64,000 bases of DNA from positions 124,001 through 188,000 of the forward strand of contig JANBVO010000001.1 of NCBI GenBank assembly GCA_030052745.1, given 5' to 3'. Under the pieces are notes generated by a model, which was given only the letters and a program-made list of their open reading frames with translations, searched no databases and was not told the origin of the DNA. Made by a program: the position numbers and the translations under genes. This DNA is from Pleurostoma richardsiae (taxonomy: Eukaryota > Ascomycota > Sordariomycetes > Calosphaeriales > Pleurostomataceae). Below are positions 11,299 to 21,939 of the stretch, in pieces (the stretch's first letter is position 1; each line of letters begins with the position of its first letter).

Positions 11299-11631
11299 CC
11301 GGTTGGAAAATATTTCGATCGAATTTGATTATCCATGGGATATATCATGCACTGCCCACTGACCACGGCAGGCTCCGGTAGGACGCTTTCCCTCAGGGGG
11401 CGTCGTGATAACCGCCTTCAAATCAGCGGCCAAACTCCCCGAGTGCCCGCCTTGCCAGTGATATCTGGGCCAAATTCCATATGGTACACCCCAAGCAGGC
11501 CAGTCACTCCCTATTCTAGCTGGAGAGGCCTCGTCCAGTGGGAATATGCCAAAATCAGATCGCCGCCCTGCAACGCCAAACCAGCCTTATCCGTCAAGTT
11601 ACCGCGCGTACAATCTCACAAGCCGTTACCT
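11299..11631. other. Convergent intergenic region
   Basis: Short stretch between two converging genes. No features recognised. Confidence 0.45.
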
Positions 11632-13209
11632 TCATTCCAGAACTTCTCCCTCATCCTCCGGCGATAGCCGCGCCCTCTTCTCCTGCCGCTCGGACTCTAG
11701 CTCCGAGTTCAGCTCGGGTGCCTTCCGCTTGCTACCGGGAGAGCGGACTCCGTTGCCGTTCGGCTTCGGCCCACGGTCGTCTATATCATTCGCAGCCGTC
11801 TTCGAGTTGACATCCGAGTCTCCACGAGCCCTTTGTGTCTCGGACGCTGAGGTAACGTCCTGGCTCGAATCTTCTCCCTCCTTCGCTGGCTGTGCTTTAT
11901 CCTGACTGTTCCCGTTGATGCGTGCTCGCGGGCTTTGTGTTCCTCTATCAATATCCATGGGAGTGCCATTTTGGCTAGATCCCACCTCGGTCTGGCTCAG
12001 GATCGTCTCTCCCCGTCTTCGCGTGCTCTCAAGGTTAAACTCGGGAGATCCCTGGTACCGCGAGTCCTGCTTTCTAAGCGGGTTCTCAGAGTAGAACTCC
12101 GTCATCACATTGATGGCCTTGATCACGCGGCCCTCGTCGCCCCTGAGAACCTTCCACCATGGTTCGCCGTTGACGTCGTCGATCTTCTCCTGCGTCGACG
12201 AGGTTGCGAAGAAGATGGCGGCTATAGACACATCCCGCGCTTCCATCATGAGAGGGAGCACGGTCAAGCATGCGTCATTACAGAACGCCCAGGCGGCTTC
12301 CCGTAGCCGTTTATTGTGTACAATGTCGAGCAGACCGAGATGCTCGTATAGCCGTTGGTAGGGATTGTCCACCATCAGGTCGAAAGTGAGTATCTCTAGC
12401 ATCAGCTCCTCGTACATGAGGATGCTGTCCCGCCATCGCCAGTATTCCTTGCTCTGCTCGTCGATAATGAGCTTCGCATTCTTCTGAGCGACCTTTGCAA
12501 CGTTGATTATGACCTCTTTCGTCTTGCGGCAGTTCTCTTCCGTCTTATTCGCGAGAAATAATGCAGTCGCCGCAATGTTCTGTTCGACACGGTTGGTCAG
12601 CCTTGAAGCTTGCACAGCGAGGGTGTTGCGCGCAGACTGTGTATGACGCGGCAGTCGGGATGAAGAAGCAATCCCGGCACTTGACAGGCGGTCAAAAGCA
12701 TCCTTCGTCCAGGTGCGCAATTGCCAGAGGACCTTGGGATGACTTACGTAGTGATGAATTCCGCCCTTCTCCTCAATCATGCTACGGCGCATATAGAACC
12801 TGTGGAAGAAGACGCCCGCGACCCATAGTGTGATCTGCGGCAGGTCTAGAAGGACGCCCGCTTGGTAGATAAAGTTCACGCCTTTCGCTCTCCTTAACCT
12901 CTCCTCGGCAGGCGGCAGACCTTCTGCGATGCTCGGGGTGCTGGCCACCTCGTCCGACGTGAAGAACCACTGGTTCGCTCTCGGCCGAGGTGCCGCAGCC
13001 GGGGAGCGCTGGATCGGAGAGGGCGCACTCTTCCGCGCTGACGTTGGCCGTGGTGGTGAGGTTCTGGAGGAGAGAGTCGGCGGTGAGGGGACAGAAGGGG
13101 GCACGTCGCGCCGTTTCGATGGAGATCTCGAGGGCCGCTCCGGCTTGGGAGGCAGAGAAGGCGGCTGGTAGCCTTCTCGAGGCGGTCGGTATCTGTCGAT
13201 GCTGGCCAT
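11632..13209 (-). CDS. Cyclin of the CDK9/Bur1 type (Pch1/Bur2-like)
   Basis: Exon 1 is 13209-12748 (154 codons) and exon 2 is 12579-11632, giving 469 residues after removal of a 168-bp intron. The N-terminal 100 residues are Pro/Ser-rich and disordered. The cyclin fold spans about residues 105-330, with QITLWVAGVFFHRFYMRRSM in the first helices, HHYNIAATALFLANKTEE across the splice junction, and KEYWRWRDSILMYEELML later. The C-terminal tail is charged and ends EDEGEVLE. This pattern fits the fungal Pch1/Bur2/cyclin-T-like partners of CDK9/Bur1, which phosphorylate RNA polymerase II and Spt5; a Ctk2-like role is possible. The intron has a perfect GTAAGT donor, a CTGAC branch and a CAG end, but it contains no stop and its length is a multiple of three, so retention would insert 56 residues. 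Confidence 0.85.
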   Translation of the reverse strand: MASIDRYRPPREGYQPPSLPPKPERPSRSPSKRRDVPPSVPSPPTLSSRTSPPRPTSARKSAPSPIQRSPAAAPRPRANQWFFTSDEVASTPSIAEGLPPAEERLRRAKGVNFIYQAGVLLDLPQITLWVAGVFFHRFYMRRSMIEEKGGIHHYVSHPKVLWQLRTWTKDAFDRLSSAGIASSSRLPRHTQSARNTLAVQASRLTNRVEQNIAATALFLANKTEENCRKTKEVIINVAKVAQKNAKLIIDEQSKEYWRWRDSILMYEELMLEILTFDLMVDNPYQRLYEHLGLLDIVHNKRLREAAWAFCNDACLTVLPLMMEARDVSIAAIFFATSSTQEKIDDVNGEPWWKVLRGDEGRVIKAINVMTEFYSENPLRKQDSRYQGSPEFNLESTRRRGETILSQTEVGSSQNGTPMDIDRGTQSPRARINGNSQDKAQPAKEGEDSSQDVTSASETQRARGDSDVNSKTAANDIDDRGPKPNGNGVRSPGSKRKAPELNSELESERQEKRARLSPEDEGEVLE

Positions 13210-13625
13210 TTCAGATGTGGCAGAGGTGTCTTCTCCGGAAGCCTTTGCCCCAAGTCGCGGAGGTTAGGAGAGTCGAGGGAAAGAGTTGTTCATCGATCAA
13301 TGGGAGGCGAGGTTAGGCCCATCCATTGTTCCTTTCGGATAATAGACGTCGCGCTCCAACTATTGATAGCGTCAAAAGTTATCGCCAACCCTTTATCGGC
13401 GATTGCTGCCTCAGGCTTAAGTACCGCTACCTGGGGTACCTACCTAGGTACCGACATCATGGTTGTGGGGCTACAGGTTTCCCTGCAACCTAGACTTGTG
13501 TGTGGTTGAGCTCTGTTTTGTTGGAGAAAACTGAACTGCGACGCAGTTTCCGTCTTCACAGAGACGTCTAAACAACTCCACGGCTACAGTATCTCTCTCA
13601 GGGTGCGAAGACATAGTTGCCCAAG
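13210..13625. promoter_or_regulatory. Divergent promoter region with a CCTAGGTACC cluster
   Basis: It separates the cyclin gene and PRP4. Around 13436-13453 the sequence reads GGTACCTACCTAGGTACC, a palindrome-like string of a kind seen twice more in this window upstream of genes. Confidence 0.45.
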
Positions 13626-15344
13626 ATGATGCACCCGTCGCGGCAAGCCTATGTCGAGGAGGCTGGGCGAGAGGTATGGGCTTCCCCTCGTATCTTCTGA
13701 TGTTTGCCATGTGCTCAAAAGCGTCATTGTATAGCGCAGAGTTCCACTGACTCCGATATACTCTTACAGGATGGGGGAATAGACCTCGACAGCGTCCGTA
13801 AGTAAGCACCGAGAGCTTTCGCGGGGCACACAGCTGACAGCTACGTAGCCATCGACTATAACTACGACCTCCCTGCGCTATCGGCCGGCGTAGCACCAGA
13901 GAAAGCATCTGCCATTCTCTCTCAGCTTGAGCGCAAGAAGCGGGCCGCAACAATAGCAGTTCCGACAGACGATGGACGGGTTCGGACAAAGCTCAGGGAG
14001 CTCGGGGAGCCGATAACCCTGTTTGGAGAGGGGCCAGCGGATAGGCGCGACCGACTGCGAGAGCTTCTCACCGTTCAGCTGGAGAAGTCAAACGAGGAGA
14101 ATGCCGATATTGATATGGAGGATGCGCCCGAGAGCGAGGAGGAGGGCGATGAGCAAGAGGAGGAGTTCTACACAAAGGGGGGCCCGCAGCTCTTGGACGC
14201 GCGGATGGACATGGCTCGCTATTCACTACCGAGGGCTAAGCGGCGCCTAGCGTTCCAGAAAGAAGAGTCCAAGATTCCGCTTCGGACACATGTCAAGTTT
14301 CGCAAGCACATCAAGGAGAGACTGCAGGGCTTCGAGCTGCAAGGCAGTCAGACTGCTGGAGACAGGCACATCAGCATGACGAGGATATCACCGAACGGGA
14401 ACTACGTCGCAACTGGCAACTGGGGAGGAGCCGTCAAGTTGGTCGAGATCCCGAGCTTGGACCACGTTAGGACCTACAGAGGCCATACGAACAAGGTCAG
14501 CGGCCTCGCCTGGTATCCTGGAGCTACGATACCAGAGAAGAACGTATCTCCGGATTCCGTCAATCTTGCGTCAGGAGGAGCGGAGGGGCAGATTAATCTT
14601 TGGTCGTTGAACCAGGAAACGCCTCTGTCCACGCTACTTGGCCACAGCGGACGCGTCTGTCGAGTGGAGTTCCATCCCTCCGGCAAATATCTTGCATCAG
14701 CCGGCGAGGATACGTCGTGGAGACTTTGGGATGTTGAGACGACTACGGAACTACTGCTCCAGGAGGGACACTCCCGAGGTGTCTATGCCGTGGCCTTCAA
14801 CACAGACGGATCGCTACTTGCTAGCGCTGGACTGGACAGCATAGGGCGAGTGTGGGACCTGCGATCAGGCCGGACAGTGATGATTCTAGACGGTCACCTG
14901 GACGGCCATATCAAACCAATTCACGCCCTGGACTGGGGTTCTGATGGCTACCGGGTCTTATCAGGTTCGGCAGACGGCTGGGTTAAGTGCTGGGACATGC
15001 GCAAAGTGCAGCGAAACGGCGGCATTGGCGCGCACACAAGCGCCGTGTCAGATGTGAGGTGGTATAAGGGACTCGATGACCCCCTTGAGGGGACCGTACC
15101 GCCAGCGCACGATGAGAAAGGCGCACAGATTCCCAAGAAGTCGGGTACCTTCTTCGTTACCAGCGGGTTTGACCACAAGGTCAACATCTTCTCTGCGGAC
15201 GACTGGACGCTAATCCAGTCCCTGAGCGGCCACACTGGGCCGGTAGCCAGTGTCGATGTCAGCAGGGACGGCAAGTGGATTGTCAGCGGTGGGCATGACA
15301 GGACAATCAAGCTGTGGGGACGCAACGATTCTGAGCCGGTGTAA
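13626..15344 (+). CDS. PRP4: U4/U6 snRNP-specific spliceosomal protein PRP4 (60K), WD-repeat
   Basis: Exons 13626-13673, 13770-13797 (only 28 bp) and 13849-15344 give 523 residues. The N-terminal PRP4-like (SFM) domain is seen in [19 protein letters not shown] followed by [17 protein letters not shown]. An acidic stretch ([12 protein letters not shown]) and a basic linker ([14 protein letters not shown]) lead to seven WD40 blades from about residue 200 to the end, including [63 protein letters not shown] and [20 protein letters not shown]. The protein binds PRP3 in the U4/U6 snRNP and is needed for pre-mRNA splicing. The start is one of two adjacent ATG codons. Confidence 0.94.
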
Positions 15345-16038
15345 AAGGATAACGGGGCGGAGTTAGACGCCGTGGACTTAGTTACTATGTACGGATTACA
15401 CAATACAGATACCCTCGGGAACAGAGCTGGCCGACCAAAACATTTCATGTTCTCGAATATGCAGAGCTTAGCTCCAAACAAATGAGTGCCTGCTGTTTGC
15501 TGTATGTCGCGGTGTTCATCAGGCGTATCTCCAATGATAACGCCGGATGACGGTGATGACGTCTGAATCAGCAGGGCAGATTGGGGTGACTGGGGCGCGC
15601 GGAATGAGAGGCGGGTGTCGAAGCCTAGATTGAGGAATTTGCACAATAAGAAATTACACAATAGGCAGTTCTCTTCCCGAGACATTTGCGAAAACACTTC
15701 CGGTGTATTGTGCTTCCCCTGAGACAATGAAGAGACGATGAAGAGACGATTAAGGCTGGTGGCATCATGGACCGCTCGAGGCTTGTGAAAGCAGCAGGCG
15801 GGCAAAAAAGACCGCGGCAGTACCAAGGTATCTTTCCGCCGTACATACAACGGGGCTTCGATGGGGCTTCCGCTTCCAGCCGTTCCAGGTTCACTACTAA
15901 GCAGCCTGGCCGGGGTTTCTCCAGCTTTAATTGGACCCTTGCGGGCTTTAGCAGGTTGCGGCCCGGGGTTTTGGGCGGGAGGTGCCCACTCACGGCCGGC
16001 CAAAAAGAAAGAATTTTCGCCTGTCTGCCCCTGCCTTG

Positions 16039-16057
16039 ACCTAGGTACCTAGGTACC
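16039..16057 (+). repeat. Tandem CTAGGTAC promoter repeat
   Basis: Two and a half overlapping copies of CTAGGTAC lie about 475 bases before the PSK1-like start. Similar strings occur at 13436-13453, and a looser one near 61390 and 61490, each in a promoter-like position. Confidence 0.5.
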
Positions 16058-16250
16058 TCGCCCGTACCTACACGTAGCATCCCTGACCGTGTGACTTCAG
16101 ACAGACGGCACCGAAAGGTACGTACCTCGATAATTTTCCCTGCCCTTGCCTGCTCCCTTTCTTACCTGCTGCTCCAGCTCACCTCGCGTGAAACTCTCCT
16201 TCCTCCACTTCACCAACACCACGAACACACCAGACCGCCCAACCAAACAA

Positions 16251-16388
16251 ATGCATAGTAAAAGATCGTCCGACAACTCTCCTTCTTTCTTCCGCTACCA
16301 GATGCGTGTGCCGATCCGCCAGCGAACCATCCTCAACTGCTTCTCTGACGCGCGCTGCGACCCGGAGCGACGACGGGGCACGCCTTGA
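16251..16388 (+). promoter_or_regulatory. Candidate upstream ORF in the PSK1-like leader
   Basis: An ATG at 16251 opens a 45-codon frame that stops 141 bases before the kinase ATG. It follows a CT-rich, CAAC-rich stretch that looks like a fungal 5' UTR. If transcribed, it could reduce translation of the kinase. Composition alone does not show that the peptide matters. Confidence 0.35.
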
Positions 16389-16529
16389 AGAGACACGCCC
16401 CAACAGAGGTGCCTTGACTTGAAGGCTTTGAGCCTTCGGGGCACCTGGCAGTCGATACAAAAGCCTAGTGCGGCGCGATCACACCAGCTACTACACATAC
16501 AGTAGCGGATTCGGTCACAATCCACGACC

Positions 16530-18149
16530 ATGATAGCACCAGCAGCTCCCGCGCTCACGACCGTGCGCGGTTTCGCAACTCCAGTGACCTCTGGTGACGA
16601 CGACTCCGACTATGCGGCAACTCCGACTATGCGCGCCGAAGATTCGGCCCGCCGTGGCCGTAAGCCTCGGGCTCCCGCTCTCCAAGATGTCATCAGCACA
16701 AACTGCAGTCCTACCCTCAAGGCCGCTCCTTCGCCGGGCATTGGCGGCATCGCGAAGCTGCGACTCCAGCTTGAGCCGCTCAGCCTTGATGGGACCAACA
16801 GTTCCTCCCGAGCAAGTTCTGTAAGCCGCAGCGACAGCAGACCCAGGATGATGTCTCCCCTTGCGACCCCGAGGCGCAATAATGGAATCAGCCGACCGCA
16901 CAGCCCCAACGGACGCAGCCACGGAAGCTCAGACGAGACGTCTTCGGAGAGGTCTATGAGCTATGAGGTCAGCCTCGAAAACGACTTCGTGAGCGAGAGT
17001 CCGCCGGACCGCGGCTCGCCTGATGGCGACGCGATGTACGCAGACGCTATTGAGGGTGGCATTCCTCGTATCCGGACGAAGATGACTGCCGAGGACTTCG
17101 AACCACTGCGCTGCCTGGGCAAGGGCACGTACGGAACTGTCCTCCTTGTCAAGCAGCGCTCGACCGGCCGGCTGTACGCGCAGAAGCAGTTTAAGAAGGC
17201 CTCTCTCGTCGTGCACAAGAAGCTCATCGAGCAGACCAAGACGGAGCGTCAGATCCTTGAATCGGTCAACAGGCACCCCTTCGTGGTCAACCTGTACTAC
17301 GCCTTCCAAGACCAAGAGAAGCTGTACCTCATCTTGCAGTACGGCCAAGGGGGCGAGCTCTTTACCCACCTGAATGTGGAGAAGATGTTCTCAGAGCCAG
17401 TCGCCGCGTTCTACATGGCAGAGATGGTCCTGGCGCTCTCGCACCTCCACGAGCATCTTGGTGTGATCTATCGCGACCTCAAGCCGGAGAACTGCCTCCT
17501 CGATGCCGAGGGCCACCTCCTTCTGACCGATTTTGGCCTCTCCAAGGTCGCTGCTGATGATGCGGCGTGTAACTCAATGCTGGGCACTGTGGAGTACATG
17601 GCTCCGGAGGTGATCCAGGGCCGCAAGTACGGCAAGGCAGTCGATTGGTGGTCGTTTGGTGCGCTCGGATACGACCTGATGACGGGCAACCCGCCGTTCC
17701 GTGGGGGCAACCACGCTAAGATCCAGGAGAACATCGTCAAGCAGAAGCTGGTGATGCCCTACTTCCTGAGCCCGGACGCCAAAGACCTCCTAACTCGTCT
17801 GCTGAAGAAGGATCCGGCCAAGCGCCTCGGCAGCCAGATGCCCAAGGATCTGACAGTGATCAAGAAGCACCGCTTCTTCCGCAAGATCGACTGGAAGAAG
17901 CTCGAGGCACGGGAGCTCGAGCCGCCGATCCAGCCCATGATCACGGACCCGGAGCTAGCCGAGAACTTCTCCCCTGAGTTCACAGAGCTGAGCTTGAGCC
18001 CTATTGTTACGACCAAGGAACTGTGGGGTTCAGCGAGCGCTAAGAGCGACGTTAAGGACGACCCATTCGGCGGGTTCAGCTTTGTGGCCTCGTCGAGCTT
18101 GCTGGAGAGCAGTGCCTTCCCGCCTCTTGCCGGAATGGCTGGGGTCTAG
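16530..18149 (+). CDS. psk1: AGC-family protein kinase, Psk1-like (S6-kinase type)
   Basis: A single uninterrupted exon encodes 539 residues. The first 185 are Ser/Pro/Arg-rich and probably disordered. The kinase domain runs from about residue 190 to 452: glycine loop GKGTYG at 198-203, catalytic Lys219 (YAQKQFKK), YRDLKPEN with Asp316, DFG at 334-336, APE at 358-360 and VDWWSFG at 371-377. The AGC tail ends with a turn-motif-like LSLSPI near 488 and a hydrophobic motif FGGFSFV at 513-519, in which Ser517 is the expected TORC-type site. The activation loop reads NSMLGTVEYM, without the Cys common in AGC kinases (TFCGT). Fission yeast Psk1 phosphorylates ribosomal protein S6 downstream of TORC1; the same role is inferred. 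The gene lies about 11 kb from SCH9. Confidence 0.85.
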   Translation: MIAPAAPALTTVRGFATPVTSGDDDSDYAATPTMRAEDSARRGRKPRAPALQDVISTNCSPTLKAAPSPGIGGIAKLRLQLEPLSLDGTNSSSRASSVSRSDSRPRMMSPLATPRRNNGISRPHSPNGRSHGSSDETSSERSMSYEVSLENDFVSESPPDRGSPDGDAMYADAIEGGIPRIRTKMTAEDFEPLRCLGKGTYGTVLLVKQRSTGRLYAQKQFKKASLVVHKKLIEQTKTERQILESVNRHPFVVNLYYAFQDQEKLYLILQYGQGGELFTHLNVEKMFSEPVAAFYMAEMVLALSHLHEHLGVIYRDLKPENCLLDAEGHLLLTDFGLSKVAADDAACNSMLGTVEYMAPEVIQGRKYGKAVDWWSFGALGYDLMTGNPPFRGGNHAKIQENIVKQKLVMPYFLSPDAKDLLTRLLKKDPAKRLGSQMPKDLTVIKKHRFFRKIDWKKLEARELEPPIQPMITDPELAENFSPEFTELSLSPIVTTKELWGSASAKSDVKDDPFGGFSFVASSSLLESSAFPPLAGMAGV

Positions 18150-19252
18150 ACGGCGGAAGCAGCATGTATTGAAGGTGGATGCAAACTCCTCAGAGAGGCA
18201 CGCCATGCTTGAAGTCTTTCATAGAGTGGATAGGGGCGTAGTGTCTCCAGGACATTCTCAGCATGGGTCGGAGAGATGAATGTGGTAACAGTAATGGCTG
18301 ATCCATGAGGATGCCGTTGAGGCAGCAGAGCATTGAAGTTAGAGCGCAGATCTTCACTGGTGATGGCCCCGCCTGTCTGAGCCATTGGGTCATGTCTGCA
18401 TGCGCGTTCCCTCCGTTGAAGGGGGTCACTGGATGGGGGTCCCGGAGTACGTCTCTTCCTGCTTCTTAATGTATACGGGGGCGAGGGGGATGATGAGTGT
18501 GTCTCTGGTCATGGGGCCCCGCGATACGATGACGGCCATGAAAGCGCCTTGTCAATTGTACTAGTGGGCCTTGCTCATTCGCTTGCTTGGGGTACAAGGC
18601 GTTATGGTTCTCGCTTTGGAGTTGACAGGTCTCTAGGCTTAACGATGAATACAATAGTGGGCAAATCAAGGCTTATGCCAACCTCAGGGCCTCGCAAATG
18701 TGATTTGATATCGTCACAACCTGAATGCAGGCGAGAGCCGCTGTTCTCAAGAGACGTAAGGGTCGATGCTGCTGCGGGCACCTTACCGGGCAAGGGCCCG
18801 TAGGGAAAGAATGCCTCTGGTCCTTCCAGGATTGTCCGTCGGACGCTCTTGATTTGAACACATCACAGCTTCCATTTCCGGGGGAAAACCTGCCTCGAGC
18901 GCAAGTCTCTCGACAAATCTCTCCCTTGAACGCGGATCATCCACGAAAATAGCAGGTATATGAGGACGCTGACGAATGAAGGAGAAGAGGTAGCGAGACT
19001 TTTCTGATCCAACGCTCTGATACCATGTACAGTACCTTGCTGAGTCTTCGCTTCGATAACCTCAGAGCTACGAGTCTTTCCCTGTTCTTGCAAGATACGG
19101 CGAGTTGCCAAGGCAGCAATGCCCTCATCAGTGGCTACTGGTCCGGGAGCCTCGGCCGACTGGGCAACACGTCTTCGTCTTCTTGAAGACCCGAATCGCT
19201 TCTCGACTTCTCGACATCGTGTTGTCTCGCTGGAAGCACGTCTGCGATTGGA
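18150..19252. other. Intergenic region before the DUF6604 relic
   Basis: No convincing coding frame is seen. It may hold the promoter of the broken gene that follows. Confidence 0.4.
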
Positions 19253-21939
19253 ATGGAGGCGAAACTACCTTTCGGCGGACACATCGCCGCCTATAAGCAG
19301 TACAAGGCAGATACCGAGTCCATCGCCGGATGGCTGGCTGTGAACGCCGCCAAATGCGGTTACGAAGCGTCCACGTTGGCACACTCATCAACTTTGCCCC
19401 GAATACGATCCTTAGGCGAAAGGCGATGAAGCGGGCTTCCAAGTTCGCGAAGGCATCCCCGACCTCAGCATCCTGCGCAAAAGCACACCATCACTGTCTC
19501 GGACTTTGAAATCATGGCAAAGGCTATTGCCAACCCTGAGCCCCAAGTTATGATCCCCAAGGCGCTTGGCAACTTGTTCCGCCGAGCCATCGATGCTAGA
19601 AGTAAGTGTACACGATGGTTTCAAGAATGGGTCCATGGGGATGAAGAGAGCGATTTGCGACACGCTCACTTCACTGACGTCCTCGCCTCCGCATGGGAGA
19701 CCTTGCGTCCGTTCGAGAAAGTGCGTATTTGGTCTTCCGCGAAGCCCGCACATATTGTTTCACAACAGCAGGAGCCATTGAAGGAGTTCGCGAACCGCTT
19801 CTCTGGCCTTCGTGTCGACGACCTTCCAGAGCACGACTTCGACACTGAGCACGGCGCTGCCATCGGCAAGGATGATGTGAGCTACAATTTGACAGATGCC
19901 AACCCAGCTACTATTGTCAAGAGCGAAGAGGACGCCGAAGCCGACTTCCTCCTCGCCATCTTTTCGTTCATGATGGAGCTGGGTGGAGTACGCAAATACG
20001 TCCGGTTTATCTGGAATCGGTACAAGGAAGGGAAAACAGAGCTCATCCTATGCTCTCTCCTTACCAACACCGCCATTCAATTGGTGCGTAGAGCGGAGCA
20101 AGAGCTAGACCTGATGGTCGAGCGGCCCAGGAAGTACCCATCTTCATCCTATCCCGTCTGGACTTTCCCTGGCATCTTCATGTACCAAACCCATAAAGCG
20201 ATAGTCACAGAGCGAGGCTGGGACTTGAAAACTTTCCTGCAGCCTTTGAAGCTGTCAGCTGTATGGGACTGCGATCACTCCCAAATTTGCTTGTAGGAGA
20301 CGATCAGTACTTTGATGCACGCTTTGTGGGAGGATAAAGCCATGGTAAAAGCCGCGCGCGGCAAACAGGCCTTCCTGCCAGACATTGAACACTGTGTGGA
20401 GGAGGGTGTTGAAACAGAACTTCCAGAGACCTTCTGCCGCATCAGACGCATGTTGCCTTGCTTTCAGTTCGTCTCGGAGTTTATGAGAACGACAGGCTGT
20501 TTCGGTAACAATGAGGTTACTGCTGGGTTTGAGGTCGTGTTCCGCACGGAAACAGTACCCGTATGGGTGGCATTTGGGAACCAAGTCCCTCTAGACATAC
20601 AGGACGAACTGCATCTCGTGCTAACGAGGCCACTCGAGGAGGTCCAGCAGCATGCTCGTGAGAAGGTCTCAGAATTCGAAGGGAGGAACCTGGAGCAGGA
20701 GCCCTTGCGCCGGGACCGCGAGGGAACAAGGCACTTGGAGGCTCGCCTGGGCGTTTACGAGTTTCTCATCCTCGGAGATCCCTTTGGCCAGCATACTTTA
20801 CCTGCGTATCTGAGGTATGATGTTACGGGATCAAATATTGTTTCCTGGAACAACTTCTTCAAGGAGCCAGACAACATTCTACGAATCAACCCGGTCAGAT
20901 GCAGAGTGCTCAAATACGGCGTACACCTCATACTTCATCCTTACGCTGTTGGCTTCGAGATGAAATCGCATGTAATTACCTCCATGATCCATCTGTATGC
21001 AGCCTGCCGCTTCGCATACCCCGAAGATCCGGTCTGGCCTGATATGGAGTATTTCCTACACCACTAGGATGTGGACAACCTCTTCTTTGGTGGACTCCCG
21101 ACCTCTATGGAGGAAGCACTGGAAAAGTATTTGTTGGCCCAAGGCATCTCGGCAACCAACTATGCGCGGAATCGGGGGTCAGACCGCCTAAAGACTGACC
21201 AAGGGCGGTGCCCATCCAACCCCTGTCTTCTTGAGGGCATCCTGGCAGACTTGATGTCAGGCGGAGAAGCTATGAAAGACCTAATGGTTCTAGACTTAAT
21301 CAGAGCAGTCACAGACCTGAAATCGTTGTGAGGAGAGCCCGACAAGCTTGTCTGCCCGCCGACGCCGAGGCGAGATTCCGAAAATATTGGTTCACACCTA
21401 ATCAAAGCATATGTACCATCCTGAAGATTATGCTGTTCTGCATCAAGACTGAGATCTCTGATCTATACTTCGACTGGCTCTCATTCCTTGAAACCTGCCA
21501 GACGACCTTGGAGTGGATTCTCGGTTTCCTTACTGAGCAGGGCTGGGTGTTAAACGATGATGCCCCATTAGCAGCTGCCAAGATTCTCGACGAAGGCTCT
21601 ATAGTTGAGAAGCTGGCAGAGGAAGCAAAGGAGGATGTCCATACATCGTTGCAGCGACGTGCACAGGGCTTGGCTGGGGCATGGGCCATCATCAAGAAGC
21701 ACTGCCGGAAGCCCATGAAGACGTTCTTCTCCGAGGGCGATGAGCGGTACAACAAGATCAAGGCTAGGGCCGGTGACCAAGAACTGTTCCGCGTTATGTC
21801 AAGAGAGTTTGGAAGCTGCCAGTATAGGTTCCTCCGCCAGCCCCTTGCAGAAAAGCTCTACAAGAACTGTTCGGCGGAAGATGTAGGAAGGAGTGCTGTT
21901 CTTCGCATGAATGCTGCGCCGGTGCGGAGTAAGCCTTGA
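19253..21939 (+). pseudogene. Broken DUF6604-family gene
   Basis: The first codons (MEAKLPFGGHIAAYKQYKAD, then WLAVNAAKCGY) match the N-terminus of the large fungal DUF6604 family, whose members are around 900 residues and of unknown function. One frame continues from 19253 to about 21331 but is cut by TGA at 19427, TAG at 20294, TAG at 21065 and TGA at 21329. After that, coding potential moves to another frame (21328-21939), so at least one frameshift is present. The sense around the TAG codons is smooth (for instance FLHH-stop-DVDNLFFGG), so they are more likely mutated Gln codons than intron ends. Every stop can be explained by one C-to-T change (CAG to TAG, CGA to TGA). The long open stretches point to recent inactivation. 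A gene with several unusual introns is less likely but not excluded. Confidence 0.65.

Larger units (their letters stand above)
15345..16529. other. PRP4-PSK1 intergenic region and psk1 leader
   Basis: It holds the PRP4 3' end, a CCTAGGTACC repeat at 16039-16057, a CT-rich probable transcript start, and a 45-codon uORF at 16251. No separate gene seen. Confidence 0.5.

Noticed and set aside
14948-16003. Minus-strand open frame of 351 codons opposite and after PRP4
   Set aside because: Partly antisense to the WD repeats and partly intergenic; no family features and no good ATG context.
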